From: Lateolabrax maculatus
Lineage: Eukaryota > Chordata > Actinopteri > Acropomatiformes > Lateolabracidae
Length of the DNA: 64,000 bases
NCBI GenBank assembly: GCA_031216445.1
Contig: CM062205.1
Span: 17,520,001 to 17,584,000 of the forward strand
Reading direction: 5' to 3'
Made by a program: the position numbers and the translations under genes. Below the pieces are notes generated by a model. It had not been told where the DNA came from, ran no database searches, and was given only the letters and a program-made list of their open reading frames with translations. Positions 1-11,393 of this stretch are shown in pieces (within the stretch, counting starts at the first letter, position 1; every line of letters begins with the position of its first letter).

Positions 1-2965
1 GGTGTCCGGGAATTGCACAGAGAGAAAACCGTATAGAGTTTCAGAGGTGAATACCGCGTCACTGGCGAGGAAACAAACGTCCATAAACCTGTAATCCCTT
101 TCCGTTCCCTAATGTATGCTCACACACACACACACACACACCTGTTTACACACCCCGAGGGCAGGGCAGGGCCTGGTAACAGTATAGAAGCAGAGAGGCA
201 GGCAGAGTGTAGGCGGTTTCTGGACTTGTGTGCGCGTTTTGTTTCGCTCAGGTTGGCCCTGGCCGTTCTTCATATTCAAGCAGTTTCCACAACAGTAGCA
301 GGTCATAAAACACAGCAACCACACCTGCGGCGAGCTGCTGTGAGTCACTCGCGTATACGGTCATGTCTAATCAGTTCTGAAGGCGAGGCGGAAACACCTT
401 CATTTTTCTCTGCATTCCTCAGTCTCGGGGAACCCTCTGAGCCGACGGACTAGAGGCAACTTGTATTGGTGTCTGACTCCGAGATGAGGATGCGTTGAGG
501 AATGGCACAACATATGTTAACAATGATTCATCTGTAATTTGTCATGTCTTATTGATATTAATTGCCATATGCATGTAATGTATAGGAACAACACATTTGC
601 TCTCATTAGAGGACAAATAACTTTATTCTTTACTTAAGTACCATTTAAAAAACAAGAAATTATTATGAGTATTGGTAGCAGTCAGGCTACGTCCGAACAG
701 CCAATTTAAGCTTCAATCTTTAAAACTTAAATCTTCTCAGTTTTACTGTCCACTTTCGTGTTAAAAGTAAATATTTTTCTAAGACAGATGACTGCGGGTG
801 CCACCATTGGGGTTACACTTCATGAGTACGAACTGACACAAAATTCGGAGAGAGTCTCGTTTCCTCGGAACGCTGGTGAACAGAAACCAATCCTCTCGTG
901 TCAACTCCCACTTATTCCCTCCACACAATCTTTCCCATCTTCTTTCCCCTGGGTTGTCTTGTTTGTTTATTGGTAAGGGATGGCATTATGAAAAGGAACT
1001 GAAGTTGATATTGAAACAATCTCCAAAGCCCAAAACAAAATGTGAGGAAATTTAAAATAATGGTCTGTCATCATATGTTTGTTTGTCAAAAAGATAATCG
1101 TTGTCAGATGAAATAGTCAACTCTTCAGAAACTAAAAGGCATTCAGAGACCACAAACCTCCGCCAACGCTGAACAATCCTCAATGTGCTGTTACACATAA
1201 AGACATCACTCCTGCTGCTTTAAATTTGAATTGAATGGATTTCTTGACCCCGCAAACATAACCCTAAAATGTAGAGCGAAGCCCCCAAGCTATGGATTTT
1301 TGGCAAAAAAATGATAATCTCTTCCATCTGTTGAACAGGAGTTTATCATTAATGACGATGGGTTAGAAATATACTTGTTAATGGATGTAATAAATTAAAA
1401 ATAACTCAGTTTGTGCCTCTCAGGAAATCAATGTTTGTGCATTTGAGATTTTGCACTGATTATGACATTATACAATACAAGCAAAAATAAATAGAAATCC
1501 AGCAGGTTGTTTGGCAACACTTAATGATTATTTTCTAATCCTTCAAGCTGCTCTAATCAATTTTTTTTGTATAAACAATGGATCAAATGACTGTGTGTAA
1601 CGTGAACGGAGTCAATCGTAGTGACAAACCAACAGAGAATTATGCCCCAACACTACAGTTCCCCTCTACAAAGCACTTTAGTGTTTAGCTCATTGTTTTG
1701 GTTTTCCAGCTTGTAGATCTACTTCAGCTGTTTTTTTTTTTGTTTTTTTTTTTAGTATAAAAGCTGGAATAAATAGCTGTACACTGCCTGTCCAGCACCA
1801 AACAGCAGACAGACACGAAAAGCGACTTGCTGGTGAACACAGTGGCGCTTTTAGCAGCCAAAGAATCAAACATTTCCCTCGGGAGATGGTAGAGACCAAA
1901 AACAGAGCAAAAGGAGAGTAAATAAGGGACTAACATTCATCAGATGGCCAGAGATACGACCCCAAATGAATGATACGGTTGATCTGTGTGTAAATATGCA
2001 ACTGTTCACCATAATAACTTTAACTTTTTAATTTGTTCTGCAGCCACCAAAGCAAGTAAAGCTTTTTTAAAGATCTTTCCTATTTGTTTGCAAAAATATA
2101 CCAAATTGGTGTAAAGTAGATTGTTCACCTGTTTCACAAAGTTCGACTGTCTTTAAAGGAATTCAAAGATGGCAACAGGAAGTAACAGTATGTCCTGTAT
2201 GCTTGATGTTTAGCTACAATGCATCACTGAAACCAAAGTATTTTATATCAGGTTGATTTGCCTATACTTTGCATACAATATTTTCTAATATTCCATGTTT
2301 ACTTATATATTAAGTATTTGTGTTTTACTTGCACGTTGCAGGTGGCTTGTGATGACAGCTGTAGCTTATAGCAGTGAATTGAATGTAATAATCACATTTA
2401 ACATCTTAAATCAGAGGCACAAACTGGGAAGAGAGCACAAATCATGCATGTCAATTAGAGCTGCAACAGTTAGCCAATTAGTCAGTCAGTGAATTGACAG
2501 AAAATAACTATTTTATAATCAAATTATCATTTCAGTCATTTTTTTACGCAAAAAAATCTAAACATTTTCTGGCTTCATCTTCTCAAATGCAAGGATTTGA
2601 TGTGTGGCTTTGTCACATATGCTAGTAAATTGAATTTATTTTGGTTTTAGACTGACATTTGATGACATCACCTTGGGCTGTGGGATATTATAATGCTCAT
2701 TTTTCAATATTTTCAGACATTCTATGGACTAAACAGATTAATTTTTCAGGAAAATAATCAGCAGATTAATTGTTAATGAAAATAATTGTAATTCAAATTG
2801 CTTGTTTTGTCAGGCCAACCGCCAAAAACACAAACATGTTAGGTTTACTATCGCAGAAAACTAAGAAAAGTGAAGTTGGATCCAGCTGTTTTTTGGCATA
2901 CTTTCATCATTTCAGCTCTTGATGCGATCCTCATACTTAATAACCTCCTCCTCCTCTTCCTCTAG
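1..2965 (+). other. crlf1: Intron of crlf1 (window begins inside it)
   Basis: No exon is visible here. Open frames are short, and none resembles the first fibronectin domain that should precede the exon at 2966. The intron ends in a pyrimidine-rich tract and an AG at 2964-2965. It contains a (CA)n run at about 121-141 and an old repeat at about 2455-2802. The preceding exon must end with the first base of a valine codon, because the next exon starts in phase 1. Confidence 0.75.
2455..2802. repeat. Degenerate interspersed repeat of the 'agagctgcaac ... gattaat' type
   Basis: The left edge reads tagagctgcaac. The right part is rich in gattaat and aaaataatc motifs, ending near atgaaaataattg. 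I recognise the general form of a common teleost non-autonomous repeat with terminal inverted repeats and AATCGATTAA-like ends. The copy is strongly decayed. A shorter fragment with the same edge lies at 51731-51800, and gattaat-rich scraps occur near 21668, 27605 and 29290. The family assignment is from memory. Confidence 0.5.
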
Positions 2966-5877
2966 TGACTACGGACCCTCCATCAGGTGTGACTGTCAGT
3001 CGTGTCGGGCAGTTAGAGGACCAGCTGAGTGTTCGCTGGGAGGCCCCGCCCGCTCTCAAAGACTTCCTGTTTCAGGCCAAATACCAGATCCGCTACAGAC
3101 TGGAGGACAGCCAAGACTGGAAGGTAAAGGACAAGGACACACAGTTATAAGGACATAAATCTGCTCTCTTTGTCTCTTACACACGAGCAGACACATCACT
3201 CCAGCGCTGTCCCAGCTGTTTCTCATCCTAATGCTGTAATCACCTCTAATCTAGTGTGATTGAAGACTCCTCTGCCAGATGAGTTAATAGTTGGGCCGTT
3301 CAAAAACTTTCATCATTGTCATAAATCTAGAAGACAGGTTTTGATCAGGAGTAAAAACACAGGCCAGAGCCACTGTGTATACCCCTGTTCAAACTTTTAA
3401 TGAATGAAAAATACAGTGTAAAACCTTCAGCCGTGCAGATGGTGCTTCCCAGAATTCATCTGAGTCCTCTGGGTACGAGTGAAGATTCGCCAGTAATTAA
3501 GGGGGAATTACACAGATGTAATATAAGCAAGTCTTTGCTCGCAAAGTGGAAAAAGAAAGGAATGGGAGTGGAGAGAGGCGGTGGAGGGATGAGACCGTTG
3601 CGAAGGAGGAGAGTGGAGACTTAAATCCAAGTGGCTTTAAAGGGTTTGGTGGTGAAAACAAAACGCTGTTTCCCTCTGAACCGGCCCTAATCATGAGGTC
3701 ATGCTGAGGAATGGAGGGATACATCTCAGCTGTTAATGTCTTCAATATGGCTGTAAAGATGCTCAGCGATTTGGCTTCCTCACATCACATCATTAGCCCT
3801 CTGATGCCTGTAATTTCTATGTTCTGTTTTCTGTTGTAGTCGCTCTTAACAAGTGTTTACAGACTGATTGCCAGAAAGAAAGTGGGGACTATTAGACAGC
3901 ATTACTAACTGCTGTGTGTGGGCGTTTCTTTCACTGCATCTATTAGCCTGTCTTAATTTCTGCAGTCCGTTTCTATGTTTGTATGAGTACCTGTGCACGC
4001 TCCTGTGCGTGTTTCTCAGCAAATGCAGCTCTGTAATAAGTAATAGAGAGCAGATTTTACCCAGCAGGCACAATTACATGAAAATATATTCATAAACATG
4101 CTGATCAGGAGCCACTAAACAATGTGGTGTGCATGCATGTTTAGGTCTGTACATGGTTTGCGGTTGTGTCCCTACATCTTGATTCTGCCCTGTGTTTTAG
4201 TTTATGCCCATTGGTATTTAATACTGCGGTCAGACCTCCGGCCCTCAAGTCTTCTGTGTTTGTGTCTTTTTGTTTCATGTAGGTGATGGATGACGTTGGA
4301 AATCAGACATCTTGTAGATTGGCTGGACTGAGACCTGGAACAGTGTATTTTGTCCAGGTATGATATGGCGTGGTTGTGTGTGTGTGTGTGTGTGTGTGTA
4401 CATGTGTTGAAGTATAAGTAAGTGTACTTCAGATTTGGTTTGTGTTCATAATGTGGCGTTTTCTCCAGGTTCGCTGTAACCCTGTGGGCATCTACGGCTC
4501 TCGCAAAGCTGGGATCTGGAGCGAGTGGAGCCACCCTACTGCTGCATCCACACCCCACAGTGGTGAGCACACACCTATAAATGCACACTCACAGGACTAA
4601 GTTTACTCAGAAGTCATTTTTTGCTCTTGATCTCAGTTTTTGAGAGCCTTTTGGTCCATTTTAAGAGCCAATTTGTACCACTAAGATTTGCTTTATATCA
4701 TGGTGTACCACATGTCCCACAGTTTTCTCCCACTGCTGGAAACTGGCAGCCTTGTAGAAGTGTTTTACCCCTCTTTACCCTTCTTCCAGCCTATTTTGTA
4801 TTGTACTGGCAGTTTTATATACGGCAGATACATCGGTTAAATCAAATCAAATCAAAGTAAATCAAATCAAATCAAATCAAATCAAAAATCACAACCAAAC
4901 CAAATTTGATTACAGTATTTCCAAACCAAACATTACAAAATCAAACCAGACTTTGATTATGTAATGTTTTAGTTGCAACATAGAGGGCTTTACAAAGAAC
5001 AGATAAAAAGATCAATTAAAGAACACTGAACACAATTTAATTCCTGCTGTTTGCACTCCTGGATGCTATAAAGCTCTGGCTACCAGTTGTTACCTCCCCA
5101 GACCTAACAATGAAATTGCTGAGTAAAATATTATCATAACCTCTTTTCTTTTTTCTATTTAAGTCTGAGTAAAGTAAAGCCTGGCCCCTCCAAACGGTCA
5201 CAACCTAAATTGCATATAAAGTTGTTAAAACTAGCTTCACCTCCACCAACCACCATAGCAAAAATGCTACCGACACTTTGATGCATCAGTATTAACAATC
5301 GTATATGATATATTATAATATATCAGTCACAGAGGCCATTTTTATGCAGATCGAGTACTTTGACTTTTGAATACAGGACTTCTACTTGTTTACTTTACTC
5401 AGGTAAAAGATCTGATCCCTGTGAGATGTCTCATTACAGACCACCAAAGCCAGTCTAACTCCGGTTTTATTCTCCCTCTCTTTGTCTCCCTCCTTCTCAT
5501 CCCTCCATGCAGAGCGGTTGATGTCGGGCTCCTGCGACTCAAAGTCCAGCGGGGACTCCAACTCCACCCTGCGCAGGGAGCTGAAGCAGTTTTTCGGCTG
5601 GGTGCGGAAACACGCCTACGGCTGCAGCAGCATGTCCATGAAGCTGTACGACCAGTGGAGAGTGCTGATGCAGAAATCCCACAAAGCTCGCAACCAGGTA
5701 GGTAAGCATCACTAATGCAGGGACACACACATGTATTCAAATCTAATCACAGACATACACGCATACATCTGCTCCACAAATGGATAAACAACTCAAAGCA
5801 AAAACTGTGTTTTATAAAAGCTGATTTGTAACAGATTTTGTCTTTTAATTTAGGTTCTCCAAGGGGATAAATCCTAG
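2966..5877 (+). CDS. crlf1: Cytokine receptor-like factor 1, 3' part (five exons)
   Basis: CRLF1 is a secreted type I cytokine-receptor chain that pairs with CLCF1 to form a ligand for the CNTF receptor complex. Exons: 2966-3123, 4283-4357, 4469-4562, 5513-5697, 5854-5877; all junctions are GT-AG and in frame. The first exon encodes the start of the membrane-proximal fibronectin III domain (VTTDPPSG, then LSVRWEAPPALKDFLFQAKY). The second encodes GNQTSCRLAGLRPGTVYFVQ. The third holds an intact WSEWS motif in GIWSEWSHPTAAS. The fourth encodes the CRLF1-specific tail, including LYDQWR and MQKSHKARNQ. No transmembrane segment follows, as expected for a secreted chain. The last exon adds only VLQGDKS before TAG, a shorter tail than the human one as remembered. 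A second donor 4 bases downstream of 5697 would instead give stop 5868-5870. Upstream exons for the signal peptide, Ig domain and first FN3 domain are outside the window. Confidence 0.93.
4373..4399. repeat. (TG)n microsatellite
   Basis: An uninterrupted TG tract begins 16 bases after the crlf1 exon that ends at 4357, so it sits just downstream of a 5' splice site. Confidence 0.9.
4836..4887. repeat. (AATCA)n pentanucleotide microsatellite
   Basis: About nine near-perfect tandem units of aatca lie in the crlf1 intron between 4563 and 5512, with one interruption (aagta). The flanking AT-rich sequence contains degraded units. Confidence 0.85.
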
Positions 5878-8800
5878 CACACGCTGCCTTTACAAGCAGA
5901 AAACAAGGTTTTTATCTATGTGTGTGTATGAGAAAGAGAGATTGTTTTCTTATATGGGAATTATAAGACATTTTGCTCTGGACATTTTGTGCGAATACCA
6001 GCCGTGGCTGCAAGAGGACATCCAGCGAGAAACTGTGGGATTTTCTTCTTTTATGCATCCTTTCCAGTCGACACAAGCACTTTTTTGTCTGAAAAGGTGC
6101 ATATGGGAGGGATTGAGAAGGTGGACTTGCCATGGACATCCTGGTATCATCATTAGAAAGAGACCATGCGGACTACTCTGCTTTCCCAAAGGACGTTGTA
6201 GCATGAATAACTCGGGCATCAGTAAAGACGTTTGACAAGTACCTGCTCTAAATGTGCACAAAGGTGATCAAAACAGATTCAAACAAACTAGAAGTGTTCC
6301 CCGAGCATTTAAAAGTATTCTGTGACCTTTTTTTGAGTTTCTCCTGTGGATCCAAAGCACCATCTAGTGGCTGTTCAGCGTCCATGGATTCCCCAAATCA
6401 AAGCTTTCACTGTGGTCCTGATGTAAAAAGAAATAGTAACAAATTATCATACAGTATTTCTAATTTGTGCTTTGTTATATAAGTGGATAATGTGCCAAAG
6501 TGGTTCATGTGTTTCTGAGCAACAGTATGTGACTGATGATATGATGGTGTTTGTGTATGGAGACGTTTCACTGCCTTTATTTTTGTACTGAATTGTACCA
6601 GCATATTTAAAACTGTATAAAGTTATGTTTTATTTCTTAAGTTATGTTTAGTTAGTAAAGAAATATCAATGACTGAAGTTGTTATCAATCTCTAATGTTG
6701 TTCTATAAAAATGTTGTCAGAAACACAGGGTTTGGAAATGAGTTGTGTGCACATTACAGCAGCAAAGCAGACACAATGATAAAAACACCCCTGCTCCTCC
6801 TGTTAAGGATATCGTTAATATCCATTTTCTCCTGTTGCTCCATAGAGTATGACTTATTGCTCGGCACATTTCCTGCAGGGATTTTGACCGGATCATCTGA
6901 GCTGAAATATTTCCAAACAGCACTTTATATGGACAAAAAGAACACATCATAACATGATTAGAGAATTTATTTTTTTCTTCTTCATATCATACCCAACATA
7001 GAAGTCTGCATACTATGTTGTTGCAAAGTTGCAATTCACTAAGATCACCAGTATTAGAATCAGAATCCGCTTTATTTGACTCTGGTTTTTCGGTTGCTCT
7101 CAACATACATACACAGAAATAGAAAAATAAACAAAAAACAAGGACCACAAAGCAGAACAAAGGTAAAACAGTATAATGTAGGAAAAAAGTTTCATGCGGT
7201 ATAGCCCAAAATGCCTTAAAAATACAAGTTCCAGCAGATATCAGTAGAGATCCTAATATTTTTTTTCATTTATGCTTATTATTCCCTGACAGTTCATGTA
7301 GCCATCTGTAGTGTTTTGCGTACACTTTGGCAATCACCATCATATGGCAAAGTGAGCGCAACAGTTTTAAGACTAAACTAGAATACAGTCAGGGATTTAG
7401 TAAACATGCTCAATTATCTAGAATAGAAAGCTCCAATGCATATAAGGCTGATTGACTTCATCATGGTCATCATAATACCTCTTCAGAATGTGTTTCCTTC
7501 CCCATGCACCTTGGAAGTAGGTAAAGTTCTGCCAGAAATTTTGATCAGATTGTACTCATGATCTTGCACATGCTGTCTAAAATTGGTTACAGTTGCCGAA
7601 TGTGTTAAAGAATCATGGCAATTTTATGTGACTTTGGTCAAGCTCAATATTTTAGCAACCACAGAAACATAGAAAAAGGTTATTGAAATTTGGCAGAAAA
7701 GTGTCTTGAAAAACATTCTCAACGGCAGAAAATGTGTGTAGATGGTAATGGTTGTGTTGTCTGACCAAGAGAAGCTCCTGCACCTCACGGTTGAGCATTT
7801 AGGAGTAAAAATGTAAAAACGCTGACCACATGGTGGCGCTATGTGCACCTGAATCTAATTAGTTCTTCTTTGGTTCCAAGAATTGTCAGTGAAGTGAGTG
7901 TGTGTAAGTGAGCTCCTGCTAACTGCAAGAGAAACAGACAGTCAGGAATGAAAACATAGCTTTGGAGACTGCATCTGACATCTTTGACACATACTTTCCC
8001 CAATGAGTCCACTCTGCGTCTCGTCCCAGTCCCACCGCCATGAGTTACGTCTTTGAACACATCTCACTCCGCTTGCTGCTTTGCATATCAGGGAAACTTT
8101 AGACAGGGGTTGTGTTCCCCATCAGTGCCCACCAGCGTAGCGGGTTCCTCTCCTGCTGGTGACACAGCAGAGTCCTATTACTGAGCCTGTGACCACTCAG
8201 AGTCACTGGTGCTTAATATTTAACCAGTGTGGGGTTTAACTTGGTCATGGCTCTGCTCTTAAGGCTTTAGTTACCTCTGCATTCAGGGATAGAATTAGAT
8301 GAATGGGAAGTCAAGAGGGCAAATTTCTACCTGAGTTTCTCACACTGGAAAGCAAACGTCCTTGCAGTTGCCAAAAGTGAATTCTCCTAAGGGCTTTACT
8401 GCCACACTTGACACTTTTCAGATGCTGCCTGGGTGCAAAGCTATGTGTACTAAGATGCTATTAGTTACAGCAGTAGTTAAGAGGTACAACACACATACTG
8501 CAGTTCAGTTGTAGTAGTAACCTAATGCCTCGGAATAGGATGACAAATTAACTACATGTTACTAACATGATTATTGTTGCAGTGTTTTGAGACTTCAGTG
8601 CTGATTTTGCCCCAACAATCACTGGTTCACCTCTTTTTAGCCTCGACAGAGTCAGCGTCTTGGCCCTGGTTGTGAAAACCTTTTTGTCCTGAGGGGACCT
8701 TGGGGAAAAGGAGGTGGAGAGCAGGTTGGGGCGTACCCAGGGCCTCGGTCAAGATAGGGTTTCTTCACCTCATGGTCATGTATAATTCAGCCCAGGAGGC

Positions 8801-8911
8801 CGCAGATCACCTGGAGAGAGCCACACAAAAACAAAGAATTGTCTGAAGTCACACAGGACCCAAAGAGGAAGCGAAGAGGTCAGAAGAAGAAGGAAGAGCG
8901 GTTGGCAGAGC
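5878..8911. other. crlf1 3' UTR and spacer up to the next + strand gene
   Basis: No coding exon is supported. The first several hundred bases after the crlf1 stop are probably 3' UTR, but I see no canonical AATAAA close by, so its end is unknown. At about 7055-7180, AGAATCAGAATCCGCTTT followed by an A-rich tail looks like a common teleost short repeat. The rest is unremarkable AT-rich sequence. Short open frames here show no family resemblance. Confidence 0.6.
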
Positions 8912-8980
8912 ATGCAGGAGGTGGTGAAGAAACGGCCGATCATTTCTGCTAGAGAAAGAGGTCAGTTTAAGAAATCTGTA

Positions 8981-9021
<41 letters not shown>

Positions 9022-10973
9022 ACATGCACATGGACTGTATTATAGCTTAACTGGTTCTGCTATGGAATCTCTCACAGCATTATGCAGCCATTGCTCCACA
9101 CTTGTTTGAGACTTCTACTTTGTTTAGAATCCATTCCCAAACAAGCAGAGGAAGAACGTTAAAATGCATAACCATAGAAAATAAGTCAAAGAGCTCCATA
9201 TGGAACTCATCAGAAACAATACAGCCCGAGCCAAAGAGTGGTGGGTGTGCTATACTGCTGCCGGGAGCCTGATCTGTTGCATAATTTTCATCACTGTCCT
9301 CCTCCTCCTGCAAACGGGAGAAGTTTTCCTTGTAGGCTTTCTTCCAGAAGGCTTTCTTCCAGAAAGGGTTAGGGTTAGAGTAAGGGTTGGGGTTGGGAAG
9401 GCCTCTTGGCAGAAAGGGTGAGAAAGGCCTCTTGGCAGAAAGCCTTCAAAGTTAACTTCTCCTCCTCCTCTCATTGTCAGGCCCAGGCCCCGGACGCTAC
9501 GCTCTGCCCCCTACAGTTGGATACATCAACCATGACTTCACCAAGCCCAGCAGCCCTGCCTACTCCTTTCACAGTCGCATGAGCAGCGCCAGTGAGTTGT
9601 TATGTATCGACGTGCAAAACTGTCACTTGTCTACGTGTTTTATCTGTTATACTGGTCCGCAGTTTCCCTGAGTTTATATGGAGCCTTAATCTTTTGTTAA
9701 CTTTTTAATGCTCAATGCCGTACTGTTATGAGGTCTAACGGTGCCATTTGATGATTGTTTGTGCACTGTGTTTTTCTGCAGTGGTCTCTGTTGACTCCAG
9801 CCCAGGACCAAGGTACCACATTGACGCAAAGGTCACTCGGTTTGGCCGGATGGAAACCCCCTCCTACTCCATTTTAGGCAGAGGAAGGCGCACAGGGAAC
9901 AAAGGTGATAAAAATGAAAAGACTATCTGGGTTACTGCTAGTGTGTTTATTTACGGATTTTCAATCTGCTGCACCTTCATCAGGTATGTGGACGAGCTTC
10001 AGAACAGCTCCACATATACATAGATGCTCTGTAAATCATCTCTAGTCAGTGGACCACAGAAAGTAGTTAAATTTGTGAATAAAACACTTTGAGGAAACAC
10101 ACACATCCAGGTTATCAGGTAAAGAAGGGATATTCTTTAAAAAAAAATCCCACTATCGAAAAATTGGAGGAGGATTGGAGAAGCGCTTTTCTTCCGACAC
10201 GACTTCAACAAATTCAGGTGTGCAGTAATTTGATAAATATAGAAAGAAAAGAAAACGTTCCAAACCTATTTCTGTTCATAGGTGAGCTGCACCAGACTCC
10301 GGGCCCCGGGGCCTACAGCCCCGAGAAGGCTCCACCTGTCAATGCTCACCACAGACCACCGTCCTTCACCATCGGCGCTCGCACCAGATTCCGCTCTGTG
10401 GATGCTGTACCAGCACCCAACAGGTGAGGACAGCAAGACAGAGCGATTAAAACATAAAGCTGGTGATATTTTTTAAAGATTTACATCTTCGGTAGGAATA
10501 AACGGGCTTTGCTGGGGATTTTGGGACGTATTGAGAAACGGGCTTATCATTTAAATCAGAGATAGTGTTGCTGTAGTTTCAAAATCTGAAATGAAAAGTC
10601 TCTCAATACATGTTTTCTTTCTTCCAGCTACAGTCTTCCTAATCTGCTGGGCTGCCAGGCTCCTAATAAACCCTCCAGTGCCAGCTACAGCTTCTCAGGC
10701 CGGAGGAAGGTCGGAGCTCCCTCTGAAGACCTCTCCATGAGCCCCGGACCGGCAAAATACAACAGCATCAACCCAGACATTTACCGCCAGCGCCAGCCCT
10801 CCTTCTCCATGCAGTGCCGGACTAAGAGGCCTAACTATTCCTCTGCTATTCCCGGCCCCGGCACGTACAGCCCAGAGAAGTTTCATTTGCACCTCCCCAA
10901 ACCACCTTCCTGTACTCTGGGTGTCAGACACTCTGAGTTTGTCACCCCACTCGTGGTGGATGTAGCTGACTGA
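8912..10973 (+). CDS. odf3l2: Outer dense fiber protein 3-like (CIMAP1 / SHIPPO-repeat) protein
   Basis: A complete five-exon gene: 8912-8960, 9481-9591, 9782-9904, 10282-10423, 10628-10973 (stop TGA). These add to 771 bases, or 256 residues, close to the roughly 254 residues of ODF3. The family binds microtubules in sperm tails and motile cilia. Its hallmark Pro-Gly-Pro (SHIPPO/STOP) repeats are visible in order: PGPGRY near residue 18, SPGPRY, TPGPGAYSPEK, SPGPAKY and PGPGTYSPEK, with intervening PAYSF, PSYSI and PSFTI units. TVGYINHDFTK and VTRFGR in the N-terminal half fit ODF3L2 (CIMAP1D) best. The C-terminal TPLVVDVAD resembles ODF3 itself, so the exact paralog is uncertain. The start is the only ATG whose exon joins in phase to exon 2 (one base, G, completing GGC). 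The gene is convergent with ebi3, with 420 bases between the stop codons. Confidence 0.88.
8982..9020. repeat. (TG)n microsatellite
   Basis: An imperfect TG/CG tract in intron 1 of the ODF3-like gene, starting about 20 bases after the first splice donor. Confidence 0.9.
9331..9450. repeat. Short tandem duplications with telomere-like GGGTTA units
   Basis: A 15-base unit, aggctttcttccaga, occurs twice in a row. It is followed by gggttagggttag and degenerate relatives (taagggttggggttggg), then two copies of aaggcctcttggcagaaag about 27 bases apart. All of it lies in intron 1 of the ODF3-like gene, ending about 30 bases before the exon 2 acceptor. Only two perfect TTAGGG-type units are present. 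Confidence 0.7.
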
Positions 10974-10995
10974 CTGAGTCAATATAAATGCCTTT

Positions 10996-11281
10996 TTTAT
11001 TATTCAATTTTTCATACAAATATGGAGCTGCCACACAATGATAAGTAGATAGTAACGTGTCATTAAAAGGGTCAGAATGGGTCATTGACACTTAACATCT
11101 TGACTAATGATTACAATGTCTTATAATATGGTTACTGTATTATCAGTTTCTCCAAAGATAAACGACTCAACCAACATAAACCAACACTATTTTACTAAAA
11201 ATACTAAGACAATAACATTTTCACTGGAAATGGCCATTGTACACTGTACAGATAATATCCATTTTTTCCTTTATAAATAAA
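10996..11281. terminator. Candidate poly(A) signals of two convergent genes
   Basis: A + strand AATAAA at 11276-11281, with another at 11367-11372, could end the ODF3-like transcript. On the - strand, AATAAA at 11001-10996 could end ebi3. If both are used, the two 3' UTRs overlap by more than 250 bases. Hexamers are common in AT-rich sequence, so this needs transcript support. Confidence 0.45.
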
Positions 11282-11393
11282 ACAAAATAACAATTATTGC
11301 TTGCATTGCTTGTGCAGTTAAAACAACAAAGATGCAACCTGTCTGGCTAGCTTAAAATGAGAGTTAAATAAAAGAAGAAGTGAGAGTGAGTCT

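Noticed and set aside
9355..9400. Interstitial telomere or chromosome-fusion site
   Set aside because: Only two intact TTAGGG-type units; far too short to argue for a fusion.
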